Of a stretch of 64,000 bases of DNA, positions 1 through 8,750 are shown one piece after another. Within the stretch, counting starts at the first letter, position 1. Each line of letters opens with the position of its first letter. A program made the position numbers and the translations under genes. Below the pieces are notes generated by a model that saw only the letters and a program-made list of their open reading frames with translations, did not search any database and was not told the origin of the DNA. Source of the DNA: Thermoanaerobacterium thermosulfurigenes (lineage in GTDB: Bacteria > Bacillota > Thermoanaerobacteria > Thermoanaerobacterales > Thermoanaerobacteraceae); NCBI RefSeq assembly GCF_051201035.1, contig NZ_JBPODR010000013.1, forward strand, positions 1 through 64,000, in the 5' to 3' direction.

Positions 1-333
1 ACATTAGCAAGCAGAATGAATGCGGGAAAAATGAGTTGGACAGAAAAAGGTGCAAACAATTTAGCAAAGATATTAGCCTTAAAGACAAGTGGTAAACTTT
101 ATAGTGTAGTAGAAACATACTATAATGTGATAATATCAGGAGAAAAATTAGCAGAGATAAAAGAAGAAATAAAATTATCAGCAGCGGATGTAAACAAAAA
201 GCAGAAAAAAGCAAAAACATATCACATGCAAAGAGGCGGTATGCCGTTTGAAGGTTGTGCAATGACAAATAGTCGAAAAGCAATAAGAGAAATACTCAGA
301 TACAAATGTTTAAGTGAATTAAAAGTCATATAA
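1..333 (+). mobile_element. ISLre2/UPF0236-family transposase, C-terminal part (cut by window start)
   Basis: The reading frame is open from base 1 to the stop at 331-333 (about 110 residues), so the gene begins before the window. The visible part has the C-terminal signature of UPF0236/ISLre2 transposases as I know them: an SRMN..KMSWTEKGANNL stretch near its start and a MPFEGCAMTNSRKAIREIL stretch near its end. The following 120 bases or so are non-coding and would be the right end of the element, probably finishing near 440-455, where a disrupted toxin frame begins. The family is fairly sure; the exact element end is inferred, because the left end and any target duplication are outside the window. 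Confidence 0.75.
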
Positions 334-453
334 AAGGTGTAATATGAAGATAAAAATGGAGTAAAAACAATTGCATGAAAATTCACAACATATTAAACAT
401 TATGCGGATAAAATTTAAAGAAAAAAATTTGCCAACAACTACTTGACACAAAC

Positions 454-842
454 AGGTGATGCTTAGAAATTGACGCAAGCATATTAAAGCAGTATAATGA
501 ACTTATGGAGAAGCAAAACGGTGGTATAATGTTAAGAGGGAAGAATTATTCGGAGGAATATAAGGCGAAATTAGTTGAGACATATAATTATTTTAAAGAA
601 AATGGATATAATTTTACTGAACATGCTTTAAATAGAATATTAGGTCGTATGGGACAAGGTAAAATATTTTCAATAGAGGATGTTTTAGATACTTTAACAA
701 ATGGAAAAAATATTAAGAACCTGATGGCACGATTGTTAGATTTAAGAATAATTTATCAGTGCATATAGCGAAGGATAATGGAGATATTAAAACCGTAATA
801 GCGAGAAAAAGACCTAAACTAGATTGGAGGGAGATTGAATGA
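454..842 (+). pseudogene. C-terminal tip of a polymorphic toxin (nuclease-like), frameshifted
   Basis: An 87-residue ORF from ATG 505 contains YNFTEHALNRILGRMGQGKIFS..DVLDTLTNGKNIKN, typical of the RNase/DUF4258-like domains found at the end of contact-dependent toxins. The frame breaks near 720-723. Adding one base there continues it as PDGTIVRFKNNLSVHIAKDN, then TVIARKRPKLDWREIE, to a TGA at 840-842. That TGA overlaps the ATG of the next gene as ATGA, the usual toxin/immunity arrangement. Upstream the frame is open only back to 457, beside the insertion-sequence end, so the delivery part of the toxin has been lost. The family is an inference from the motif pattern; a sequencing error at 721 cannot be excluded. 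Confidence 0.6.
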
Positions 843-1135
843 AAGCAGTAGAGTATTTAGTCGAATTAGCTAATAAATATTTAATAGGTGAGATAGATGC
901 AAAATCATTTTCTGAGAAGTTCGAGTCATATTTCTATGAAGCAGAAGAAGCTATCTATGATTATGATAAAAAAATTTATAATGTATTAGATAATATACGG
1001 GAAGCAATAGCATATTATGAGTCGGATGAGAACATCAGAGAAAAAACCAAGTATTTAATCGATGATGATGAATTAAATCATAAAGTCAAAATAAATCTTG
1101 AAAAACTTAAAAATATTAGCATTAAAACTGCATAG
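839..1135 (+). CDS. Probable immunity protein for the adjacent toxin (colicin-immunity-like)
   Basis: This is a 98-residue, acidic, apparently all-helical soluble protein without signal peptide or membrane segment. The SD GGAGGGAGA lies just before ATG 839. Its pattern (KFESYFYEAEE, then a DNIREAIAYYESDENIR stretch, then YLIDDDELNHKV) resembles small self-protective colicin-type immunity proteins. It would bind and neutralise the toxin domain encoded just upstream, to which it is coupled by a four-base ATGA overlap. It is intact although the toxin is broken, which is common for orphaned immunity genes that still protect against relatives. Function is inferred from position and general pattern; no binding residues are identified. 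Confidence 0.55.
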   Translation: MKAVEYLVELANKYLIGEIDAKSFSEKFESYFYEAEEAIYDYDKKIYNVLDNIREAIAYYESDENIREKTKYLIDDDELNHKVKINLEKLKNISIKTA

Positions 1136-1142
1136 ATAAACT

Positions 1143-1178
1143 ATACCGTCAAGACTAAAAGTCGAGGCGGTATTTTTG
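1143..1178 (+). terminator. Rho-independent terminator after the immunity gene
   Basis: ATACCG at 1143-1148 pairs with CGGTAT at 1168-1173, with an inner GACT/AGTC stem, followed by a T-rich tract. Confidence 0.7.
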
Positions 1179-1276
1179 TTTTGTAAAATGCAGTATAATA
1201 TATAGTACAATTTTGCCATAATTGATTTGAAAAATGTTAAGCTTTTCAAGAAAGATAAAAGGTAATATAATTTATA

Positions 1277-3439
1277 ATGAAAGAGGTGATAATTATCATA
1301 CTCAATGAAAGGTGCACACATATACTGATAAAGCTTGTTAATTCAAGCCTCCCGGTCAAGATCACTGAACTGGCCAGTTCATTTAAAGTGAGCTCAAGGA
1401 CGATAAGATACGACCTTGATGCAATTGATGAATTTTTAAAGTACAACAATTTGCCACAATTAATGAGAAAACCAAATGTAGGTGTGAAATTTTCTGAATC
1501 ATTGGAAGATAGAAAAAAGGCATTAGATATTTTAGACGACGTAAGCATTTACCATTATGCACTTTCGCAAAAAGAAAGGGTTAATATAATTTTAAGCAAT
1601 TTGATGGGGCAGAAAGATTATACGACGATAAATACATTGGCAGACAAATTATTGGTATCAAGAAGCACTATAATAAATGACCTTGAAAATGTGAGAAAAT
1701 GGCTTTTAGAGCATGGGCTTGAGCTTAAGTCAGTGCCAAAGTATGGATTGAAAGTCATAGGAGATGAGAAAAGAGTCAGAAAAGCTGCTATAGAACTTCT
1801 TACTGAAACGGTAGATATAGAAAAAGTGCTTGACATCGTGAAATCGCCTATGTACACGAAGATAAATGTAGGCATGGACAACGAAATAAAAAGGCTCTTT
1901 CAAGATATTGATATATCGTACATTGAAGAATGTATAAGAATTGCGGAAAATGAATTAGAGACGGTATTTTCCGATGCAGCCTTTACAGGGTTAGTTGCTC
2001 ATATTGCAATCGCTATAAAAAGGATAGAGCTTGGAAGAGACATCATAATGCCTACAGAAGAATTAAAATCGCTGGAAATGACAAAGGAATTCAGTGTCGC
2101 TTCAAATATAGCTAAGATGCTTGAAAAGCATTTTAATGTCAACATACCTATAGACGAGATTGGCTATATGACTGTCCATCTTTTAGGGAGTAATGTAACG
2201 AATAAGAAAAGCAACAAAGATAAAAATTGGCTTGAACTGGAGCTTATTACGAAAAAAATTATAAGCAATGTAGAAAGAGAAGTAAATATAGACTTATCCA
2301 GAGATGTGCAGCTTTTTGAAGGCCTTTTAGAGCATGTAAGGCCTACGGTATACAGATTAAGCCATGGCTTAGAGCTGAAGAATCCAGTATTGGATGAAAT
2401 AAAAAGGAATTACAGCAGGCTTTTTGAAGTAGTGAAAGGATGTTTAAAGCCCTTAGAAGAATATGCAGGAAATAAGCTTAATGATGAAGAAATCGGTTAT
2501 TTTGTGATGCATTTCGGTGCTGCTATAGAGAGGCAAAAATCACTGGTAATAAATAGAATGGATGTGCTTGTTGTATGTGGCACAGGAATTGGAACGGCAA
2601 AGATGCTGTCATCAAGGCTTCAATCGGTTTTCAATGTAAATATAAAAGGAACTGTAGCATACCATCAAGTAAAAGACGAATTAAAGAAAAAACATGTTGA
2701 TTTGATAGTGTCTACTGTTCCAGTGGATGCGGAAGGAATTAAAACTGTAGTTGTAAATCCTTTGTTAACTGAAAATGACATTGAGAAGTTGAAATTGTTT
2801 ATAAAAAATGACAGGACATACGCAATCAAGTTAGACGATCTAATTGAAATTATTGAGAAGCATTGCAGTATTTTAAACAGGCAAAAACTGATCGAAGAAC
2901 TTAAAGAATTCTTAGATATAGAAGATGTAAACGAAGAGAGAGGAGTTGCAGAACCATTGTTAAAAGACCTTTTGACAGAAAAGACTATTAGGCTGAATGT
3001 TGAAGTGAAGGATTGGGAAGAAGCAGTAAGGATTGGAGGTGAGCTTTTAGAAAAAGATGGCGCCATAGAGCATAGGTATATAGACGCAATGATAGATTCT
3101 GTGAAAGAGATAGGACCATATATTGTCATTGCACCGGGTATAGCAATGCCTCATGCAAGACCAGAATCAGGAGCTAAAAAAATAGGCATGAGCCTCATCA
3201 CTCTTAAAAATCCAGTAAATTTCGGAAATAAAGAAAATGATCCTGTAAAAATAGTCGTATGCCTTTGTGCCATAGACCATTCCTCGCACTTAAAAGCGTT
3301 GTCGGAGCTGGTGGAACTGCTGGGGGATGATGAGAAAGTTAAATACATGCTAAAATGTGTTGATTCTAAAAATATTTTAGATTATATCAAAGATTGTGAG
3401 TTAAAAGGTGAGAAGCATGAAAAGTTTAGAATATATTGA
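1277..3439 (+). CDS. BglG/MtlR-family PTS-dependent transcriptional regulator
   Basis: A 720-residue regulator expected to control the PTS genes downstream in response to phosphorylation by HPr and EIIB. Domains in order: HTH_11 (about 10-65, ITELASSFKVSSRTIRYDL), a second winged helix (about 110-170, INTLADKLLVSRSTIINDL), PRD1 (about 200-305), PRD2 (about 320-425, LEHVRPTVYRLSHGL and IGYFVMHFGAAIERQ), an EIIB-like domain with active cysteine in VVCGTGIGTAKM (about 435-520) and a C-terminal EIIA domain (about 575-715) with the phosphorylatable histidine in AMPHARPE. The start is uncertain: ATG 1277 overlaps a TATAAT-like hexamer, while a good SD (GAGGTGAT, 1283-1290) lies inside the frame, so a non-ATG start near 1295-1298 is possible. 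The gene overlaps the next by 23 bases. Confidence 0.9.
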   Translation: MKEVIIIILNERCTHILIKLVNSSLPVKITELASSFKVSSRTIRYDLDAIDEFLKYNNLPQLMRKPNVGVKFSESLEDRKKALDILDDVSIYHYALSQKERVNIILSNLMGQKDYTTINTLADKLLVSRSTIINDLENVRKWLLEHGLELKSVPKYGLKVIGDEKRVRKAAIELLTETVDIEKVLDIVKSPMYTKINVGMDNEIKRLFQDIDISYIEECIRIAENELETVFSDAAFTGLVAHIAIAIKRIELGRDIIMPTEELKSLEMTKEFSVASNIAKMLEKHFNVNIPIDEIGYMTVHLLGSNVTNKKSNKDKNWLELELITKKIISNVEREVNIDLSRDVQLFEGLLEHVRPTVYRLSHGLELKNPVLDEIKRNYSRLFEVVKGCLKPLEEYAGNKLNDEEIGYFVMHFGAAIERQKSLVINRMDVLVVCGTGIGTAKMLSSRLQSVFNVNIKGTVAYHQVKDELKKKHVDLIVSTVPVDAEGIKTVVVNPLLTENDIEKLKLFIKNDRTYAIKLDDLIEIIEKHCSILNRQKLIEELKEFLDIEDVNEERGVAEPLLKDLLTEKTIRLNVEVKDWEEAVRIGGELLEKDGAIEHRYIDAMIDSVKEIGPYIVIAPGIAMPHARPESGAKKIGMSLITLKNPVNFGNKENDPVKIVVCLCAIDHSSHLKALSELVELLGDDEKVKYMLKCVDSKNILDYIKDCELKGEKHEKFRIY

Positions 3440-4151
3440 AGTCATTAAGAATAAAATAGATAAAATTTTTATAGAACAAAGAGAAATATTGAATAAGATT
3501 GAAGATATTGTCGCTGATAGTATTTCAAAAGGATATACTGTAGACATATTTGGTTGTGGACATTCTCATATATTTGCAGAAGAAACTTTTTATAGAGCTG
3601 GAGGATTAGCATGTGTAAATCCTATATTAGAACCAGTATTAATGTTACACGAAGGTGCAGAAAAAAGCAGTAAGTTAGAGCGTATGAATTACCTTGGAGA
3701 GATAATTTATGATAACTTTAACTTAAGAAAAGGCGATGTGCTTTTTGTGTTTTCGACTTCCGGCAGAAATCCTGTCAGTATTGACTTTGCTATAAAAGCC
3801 AAAAATAATGGTTTGACTACTGTGGCTATAACATCACTAAAATATTCAAATGCATATTCTTCTAAGCATGTTAGTGGGAAAAAATTATATGAAGTTGTTG
3901 ATTATTATATCGATAATATGTGTGATGTTGGGGATGCCTCAATTAGCATAGACGGGTTAAAAGTCAAAATAGGTCCAACATCAACCATAATTGGAGCAGC
4001 GATCATAAATAGTATTTTTATTGATGTGGCTGAAAGATTAGTAACAAAGGGTGTTGATGTTCCTGTATTCATGAGTGGAAATATAGACGGTTCGGATGAA
4101 TTTAATAAAAATTTAATAAATAAATATAGGCCATTAATCAAAATGTTATAG
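3417..4151 (+). CDS. SIS-domain phosphosugar-binding protein (UPF0309-like)
   Basis: A 244-residue cytoplasmic SIS-domain protein. DIFGCGHSHIFAEETFYRAGG near residue 45 and VLFVFSTSGRNPVSIDFAIKAK near residue 110 are the two phosphosugar-binding loops. Families of this kind act as ketose/aldose phosphate isomerases, deaminases or regulators of phosphorylated amino sugars. ATG 3417 is chosen because AAAAGGTGAG precedes it; an in-frame GTG at 3408 lies within the SD. It overlaps the regulator by 23 bases and precedes PTS IIB and IIC genes, so it probably handles the 6-phosphate released by that transporter. The actual substrate is not visible. Confidence 0.85.
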   Translation: MKSLEYIEVIKNKIDKIFIEQREILNKIEDIVADSISKGYTVDIFGCGHSHIFAEETFYRAGGLACVNPILEPVLMLHEGAEKSSKLERMNYLGEIIYDNFNLRKGDVLFVFSTSGRNPVSIDFAIKAKNNGLTTVAITSLKYSNAYSSKHVSGKKLYEVVDYYIDNMCDVGDASISIDGLKVKIGPTSTIIGAAIINSIFIDVAERLVTKGVDVPVFMSGNIDGSDEFNKNLINKYRPLIKML

Positions 4152-4185
4152 TTTTTGTTTAATACGTTCTCAAGAGGTGTTGAAT

Positions 4186-4461
4186 ATGAATAAATTAAAA
4201 ATATTGACAGTTTGTGGTGTTGGTTCAGGGACTAGCTTAATATTGAGGATGACGGTTGAAGATATTTTGAATGAAAACGGAATAAAGGCGGATGTTAGTG
4301 CATGTGATGCTGGAACGGCTGTAAGTGAGCCCTGTGATTTAATTTTGACATCTAAGGAAATAGCTAAAATTATCAGAAGAGATGATGTTCCTGTGGTGAT
4401 CATAGACAATTTTATAAATAAAAATGAGATAAGTGGCAAATTGATGCCATTTATTAAATAA
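4186..4461 (+). CDS. PTS system IIB subunit, ascorbate/galactitol type
   Basis: A 91-residue stand-alone IIB protein that receives phosphate from EIIA and passes it to the imported sugar. The active cysteine is Cys10 in the P-loop TVCGVGSGTSLILRM, as in UlaB/SgaB-like proteins. ATG 4186 has an AGAGGTG SD; upstream in-frame GTG 4177 and TTG 4180 are inside that SD. No separate IIA gene is seen nearby, but the regulator at 1277-3439 carries an EIIA domain that might serve, as in some BglG-type systems; this is inference. The gene lies between the SIS protein and the IIC gene in one operon. Confidence 0.88.
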   Translation: MNKLKILTVCGVGSGTSLILRMTVEDILNENGIKADVSACDAGTAVSEPCDLILTSKEIAKIIRRDDVPVVIIDNFINKNEISGKLMPFIK

Positions 4462-4486
4462 TTTTAATGAGGAGAGGAGTAAATGT

Positions 4487-5761
4487 ATGCAAGTTCTAAA
4501 TTTTGTTGTTACCCAGATTTTCCAGCAACCAGCGATCTTCATGGCTTTAATAGCATTTATTGGTTTGATTTTGCAGAAAAAGAGTTTTAGTGACATACTT
4601 AAAGGGACATTGAAAACAGCCATTGGCTTATTGATTATGACATCTGCGGCCGGCATTATAACAAATACAGTAAATCCTCTAGCAACGATATTCAACCATA
4701 TTTATGGTATAAATCAGGTAAATAATACAGGTATAGGCACAAATGAAGTTATTACAAAGTATGGTAGTGTTATTGGTTTAGTTATGCTTGGGGCATTTAT
4801 CATAAATATATTAGTTGCTAAATTTACAAGATTGAAATATGTTTGGCTAACAGGACATTTACTTTTTTGGATGTCTTTTGTATGGGTAGCAGTTTTGGTT
4901 GATGCTGGTGTAAAGGGAGCTGCTTTAATAGTATTTGGTATTATATTAATGGGGTTATATATTACTTTCATGCCAGCTTTAGCGCAACCATTTATCAGAA
5001 AAATTACAGGTGGAAATACATTTGCGTATGGTCACACGTCTACTATTGGTGCTGTTTTAGGTGGATATATTGGTGGTTTAGTAGGCAATAAAAAGAATGA
5101 TACTGAAAATATAAAAATATCTGATAGTTTGGATTTTTTTAGAGATGTGACAATATCAACAGGACTGGTAATGACTGTAGTTTATTTAATAGCAGTTTTA
5201 ATTGCGGGACCTGTTTTTGTTGAGCAAAAAATAAGCAATGGTCAAAATTTTATAATTTACGCACTTATCCAAGGATTAACATTTGGCGCAGGAATTACAA
5301 TTTTACTTACTGGTGTTAGAATGTTTATAGCAGAAATCGTTCCTGCATTTAGAGGAATTACAATGAAATGGATACCAAACGCGATTCCAGCTCTTGATTG
5401 TCCAATGATTTTTCCTTATGCACCGACTGCGGTTATGATTGGGTTTATAACAAGCTTGATAGTAGGGATAATATCAATTTTCATATTAGGCTTTACTGGA
5501 TATCCATGGGTTGTCTTACCCGCTATGATTCCATTCTTTTTTGATGGTGGTCCTGCCGGTGTCTTTGGAAATTCGACTGGTGGTTTAAGAGGTGCAATTG
5601 TTGGTGGAATAATTGCAGGATTAATAATCATATTTGGTCAAGCATTTGTATTACCTGTTGTTGCACATACAATTACTGATTTTATGAGATGGGCTGGTGA
5701 TACCGATATGGTAACACTTGGTTCTATTCTTGGATGGATTTTGAAAATTTTTGGAATATAA
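4487..5761 (+). CDS. PTS system IIC subunit, UlaA/SgaT (ascorbate) family
   Basis: A 424-residue polytopic membrane protein, the transport channel of the PTS encoded with the preceding IIB. It has about ten to eleven hydrophobic segments and glycine-rich loops typical of the SgaT/UlaA family, for example FGNSTGGLRGAIVGGIIAGL near residues 360-385. A GGAGAGGAG SD precedes the ATG. Family membership suggests ascorbate, but none of the ascorbate catabolic genes (UlaD, UlaE, UlaF or UlaG types) is in this operon; a SIS protein is present instead, so another acidic or amino sugar is equally possible. A strong terminator follows at 5782-5810. Confidence 0.88.
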   Translation: MQVLNFVVTQIFQQPAIFMALIAFIGLILQKKSFSDILKGTLKTAIGLLIMTSAAGIITNTVNPLATIFNHIYGINQVNNTGIGTNEVITKYGSVIGLVMLGAFIINILVAKFTRLKYVWLTGHLLFWMSFVWVAVLVDAGVKGAALIVFGIILMGLYITFMPALAQPFIRKITGGNTFAYGHTSTIGAVLGGYIGGLVGNKKNDTENIKISDSLDFFRDVTISTGLVMTVVYLIAVLIAGPVFVEQKISNGQNFIIYALIQGLTFGAGITILLTGVRMFIAEIVPAFRGITMKWIPNAIPALDCPMIFPYAPTAVMIGFITSLIVGIISIFILGFTGYPWVVLPAMIPFFFDGGPAGVFGNSTGGLRGAIVGGIIAGLIIIFGQAFVLPVVAHTITDFMRWAGDTDMVTLGSILGWILKIFGI

Positions 5762-5781
5762 TATGTGAAAGTAACAAAATG

Positions 5782-5810
5782 AAGCTGCTGATTACAAGTC
5801 AGCAGCTTTT
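5782..5810 (+). terminator. Rho-independent terminator of the PTS operon
   Basis: AAGCTGCTGA (5782-5791) and TCAGCAGCTT (5799-5808) form a ten-base-pair perfect stem with a seven-base loop, ending in a T run. Confidence 0.9.
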
Positions 5811-5815
5811 AATAT

Positions 5816-5944
5816 TCAATACTTATCCGTGACAACACCTAATGATGATGCCTTTATAAAAGGTAAACCTCTAAGAGATTTTAAAGTTTCCGCAGTACCC
5901 GTCACAACGACGCCTTGTATCTTTAAGTTTTCATTAATATAACA
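5816..5944 (-). pseudogene. Remnant of an anti-sigma-factor C-terminal (Sigma_reg_C-like) domain
   Basis: Read on the minus strand, the bases up to the stop at 5816-5818 encode NENLKIQGVVVTGTAETLKS, then LRGLPFIKASSLGVVTDKY. This resembles the tail of membrane anti-sigma-factor C-terminal domains (GVVVTGT and the final SSLGVVTD pattern). Only some 40-55 residues remain, with no start, SD or upstream domain, so this is a decayed gene tail between the PTS terminator and the next promoter. The rest of the 5762-6121 gap holds only the terminator and a sigma-A promoter. The family call comes from motif memory. Confidence 0.5.
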
Positions 5945-6032
5945 AAACAGATAAACAAATGTATACAAACTTTTAAAATTTATTTTATTAAGCAAACTAT
6001 AAATAATAATGACTAAATAATATTTTACCTTA

Positions 6033-6061
6033 TTGACAATTAATTAACATACTGATATAAT
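6033..6061 (+). promoter_or_regulatory. Sigma-A promoter of the flavoprotein-tetR operon
   Basis: TTGACA (6033-6038), 17-base spacer, TATAAT (6056-6061): a perfect consensus pair 60 bases before the start codon at 6122. Confidence 0.85.
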
Positions 6062-6121
6062 TTTCGTAGAATGCATTCGGTGAACATGTTCAATAAAATT
6101 AAGAAAAGAAGGGGACTTTTT

Positions 6122-8119
6122 ATGGATAAAAAGTACAGCATTCTCTTTGATGAAGTGTCTATCGGAAGCTGTGTCATCAAAAACCGCTTTGCAATGGCTC
6201 CTATGGGACCATTAGGCCTTGGCGATTCCGAAGGTGGTTTCAATCAAAGAGGAATTGATTACTATGTTGAAAGAGCTAAAGGTGGTACAGGACTTATCAT
6301 CACTGGCGTCACTTTTGTTGACAACGATATAGAAAAGCATGACATGCCTAATTGTCCATGTTCTACACATACTCCAGTTCACTTCATTAGGACTGCTCGT
6401 GAGATGACGGAGAAAATACATGCTTATGGTTCTAAGGTATTTTTACAATTATCTGGTGGATTTGGAAGGGTTACAATTCCTACAAATTTAGGAGAACATC
6501 CGCCTGTTGCGCCATCACCTATCCCACACCGTTGGCTTGACAAGACATGCCGTCCTCTTACAAAAGAGGAAATTCGCAGGATAGTTGTGCAGTTTGGCAA
6601 GGGCGCTTACAATGCAAAGCGAGCAGGATTTGACGGCGTACAGATACACGCGGTACATGAAGGATACCTTTTAGACCAATTTGCCATATCTATGTTTAAC
6701 AATCGAACAGATGAATACGGCGGAAGCCTTGAAAACAGACTGCGCTTTGCAAGGGAAGTCTTGGAGGAGATAAAAAACACATGTGGCAGTGATTTTCCGG
6801 TTACGCTAAGGTACAGTGTAAAAAGCTTCATCAAAGATTGGCGTAAAGGCGGTCTTCCAGGAGAGGAATTTGAAGAAAAGGGAAGAGATATTGAAGAAGG
6901 GATTGAGGCAGCTAAGCTTTTGGTTGAATATGGATACGATGCTTTGGACGTAGATGTAGGAAGTTACGACGCATGGTGGTGGAGCCATCCGCCAATGTAC
7001 CAAGAAAAGGGGCTTTACATCCCATATGCAAAGATGGTGAAAGAAGCTGTAAATGTACCTGTCATATGTGCAGGACGCATGGATAACCCAGACCTTGCGT
7101 CAGATGCTGTAAGAGATGGAGCATGTGACATAGTTTCATTAGGTCGTCCACTTTTGGCTGATCCTGATTATGTAAATAAGCTTAAGGCAGGTGATACCGC
7201 TTCTATACGTCCATGTTTATCATGTCATGAAGGATGTATGGGACGCATACAGGAGTATTCTGCTCTAAACTGCGCAGTAAATCCACAGGCATGCCGTGAA
7301 AGCGCTGAGCGTCTTATACCCACCCAGCACAAAAAGAAAGTCTTAATTGTAGGTGGCGGTGTAGCAGGCTGTGAGGCAGCCCGCGTTTTAGCACTTCGCG
7401 GACATGAGCCAATCGTGTATGAAAAAACTGGTAGGTTAGGCGGAAACCTGATTCCAGGCGGCGTGCCATCATTTAAAGAAGATGATCATGCGCTGGTGGC
7501 TTGGTATGAGAATGAGTTAAAGAAGTTAAACGTAGAAGTTCATCTAAATACAGAATTAGATGCCCATGATGTCATTAATTTTGATGCAGATGTAGTGATA
7601 GTTGCGACAGGTTCAAAGCCAAAAGTATTTTCACTGGGAGAAGGACCTTTATACACTGCACAAGATGCATTGTTAGGAAAAGTTGATATAGGAAATGATG
7701 TTGTCATAATTGGCGGTGGACTTGTAGGATGTGAGACGGCACTGTGGCTTAAAGATATGGGCAAGAATGTGACGATAGTTGAGGCACTTCCAAAGCTTTT
7801 GGCGGTAAATGGTCCATTGTGCCATGCAAATAGCGAGATGTTAAAAGAATTGATACCTTTTAAAGGAATAAAGACTATAACATCTGCAAAAGCTACTGCA
7901 TATGACGGAAAGGTGCTTAAAGTGAATACGCCTGATGGTGATATAGACATCGCAGCAGATACAGTTATTCTTGCAGTTGGATATGCTCCGTCTGATTCTC
8001 TGTATAAAGAGGTGAAAGACGAAATTCCAAATGTCTATCTGATTGGCGATGCTGGCAATGTTTCAAACATCATGTATGCAATATGGAATGCCTTTGAGGT
8101 TGCTAAAAATATAGATTAG
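6122..8119 (+). CDS. Old Yellow Enzyme/2,4-dienoyl-CoA reductase-type FMN-FeS-FAD oxidoreductase
   Basis: A 665-residue NADH:flavin oxidoreductase. Residues about 5-340 form an FMN TIM barrel (FAMAPMGPLGL; HAVHEGYLLDQF followed by NNRTDEYGGSLENRLRFA). A cysteine cluster for one 4Fe-4S centre follows (CLSCHEGC, then CAVNP). The C-terminal half has two dinucleotide-binding folds (VLIVGGGVAGCEAAR and VVIIGGGLVGCETAL). Such enzymes reduce activated C=C bonds, including enoyl-CoA, enoate and bile-acid substrates; the substrate here is unknown. Start 6122 follows an AAGGGGAC SD; an earlier in-frame ATG at 6071 has no good SD. It is followed at 19 bases by a tetR gene that probably senses its substrate. 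Confidence 0.88.
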   Translation: MDKKYSILFDEVSIGSCVIKNRFAMAPMGPLGLGDSEGGFNQRGIDYYVERAKGGTGLIITGVTFVDNDIEKHDMPNCPCSTHTPVHFIRTAREMTEKIHAYGSKVFLQLSGGFGRVTIPTNLGEHPPVAPSPIPHRWLDKTCRPLTKEEIRRIVVQFGKGAYNAKRAGFDGVQIHAVHEGYLLDQFAISMFNNRTDEYGGSLENRLRFAREVLEEIKNTCGSDFPVTLRYSVKSFIKDWRKGGLPGEEFEEKGRDIEEGIEAAKLLVEYGYDALDVDVGSYDAWWWSHPPMYQEKGLYIPYAKMVKEAVNVPVICAGRMDNPDLASDAVRDGACDIVSLGRPLLADPDYVNKLKAGDTASIRPCLSCHEGCMGRIQEYSALNCAVNPQACRESAERLIPTQHKKKVLIVGGGVAGCEAARVLALRGHEPIVYEKTGRLGGNLIPGGVPSFKEDDHALVAWYENELKKLNVEVHLNTELDAHDVINFDADVVIVATGSKPKVFSLGEGPLYTAQDALLGKVDIGNDVVIIGGGLVGCETALWLKDMGKNVTIVEALPKLLAVNGPLCHANSEMLKELIPFKGIKTITSAKATAYDGKVLKVNTPDGDIDIAADTVILAVGYAPSDSLYKEVKDEIPNVYLIGDAGNVSNIMYAIWNAFEVAKNID

Positions 8120-8138
8120 AAGAACAGGAGAGAGATTG

Positions 8139-8729
8139 GTGCCAGAAAGTTTAACTTCCAGAGAAAAGCAGGCTATTGCTACTAAAAAGAGGATTTACAG
8201 TTGCGGTGTAGAGCTCATAAAAAAACACGGGTATGACAACATAACTGTAAAAGACATAGCAGAAAAGGCCAATGTTTCGATAGGAAATTATTATCACTAC
8301 TTTAGATCCAAATATGACCTTTTAGTGGAGATATTTAAGCATGGTGACGAATTTTTTGAGGCTGAAGTGCCGAAAATTATAGAGGCTTATACAGACTGCA
8401 AGGATATATTAGTTCAGTATTTTCTCGTATATGCCAAGCTTGCAATAAATGATGGAATAGATATGGCTAAAAATCTGTATATTCCGACGAATAAGATGTT
8501 TTTAACGCATGGACGTTCAATGCAGAATATGCTTATTCAAATATTAAAAAATGAGCAAGAAAAAGGCAAGATACCCAACACTCTGGACTGTGAAGAAATT
8601 ACAGAGAAGCTATTTATTGTAGCGAGGGGCGTCATTTTTGATTGGTGCTTAAAAGACGGAAAAACCGACCTTTTTGCTGAAATGCAAGACATAATATCCA
8701 GAATGGTAGAAAGCTATATTGAAAAGTAG
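8139..8729 (+). CDS. TetR/AcrR-family transcriptional regulator
   Basis: A 196-residue repressor with an N-terminal HTH (about 20-65: NITVKDIAEKANVSIGNYYH, then YFRSKYDLLVEIF) and a helical ligand-binding C-terminal domain. It starts at GTG 8139 (or the adjacent TTG 8136) after an AGGAGAGA SD. It lies directly downstream of the flavoprotein gene and probably represses the shared promoter at 6033-6061 until an inducer, perhaps an unsaturated acid or its CoA ester, is present. No operator palindrome is obvious at that promoter. A short hairpin with a T run follows at 8840. Confidence 0.85.
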   Translation: MPESLTSREKQAIATKKRIYSCGVELIKKHGYDNITVKDIAEKANVSIGNYYHYFRSKYDLLVEIFKHGDEFFEAEVPKIIEAYTDCKDILVQYFLVYAKLAINDGIDMAKNLYIPTNKMFLTHGRSMQNMLIQILKNEQEKGKIPNTLDCEEITEKLFIVARGVIFDWCLKDGKTDLFAEMQDIISRMVESYIEK

Positions 8730-8750
8730 AATAAAAATATTTCTTTTGGT

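Noticed and set aside
4487..5761. Definite assignment of the PTS as an ascorbate transporter
   Set aside because: Family similarity alone; ascorbate catabolic genes are missing from the operon.
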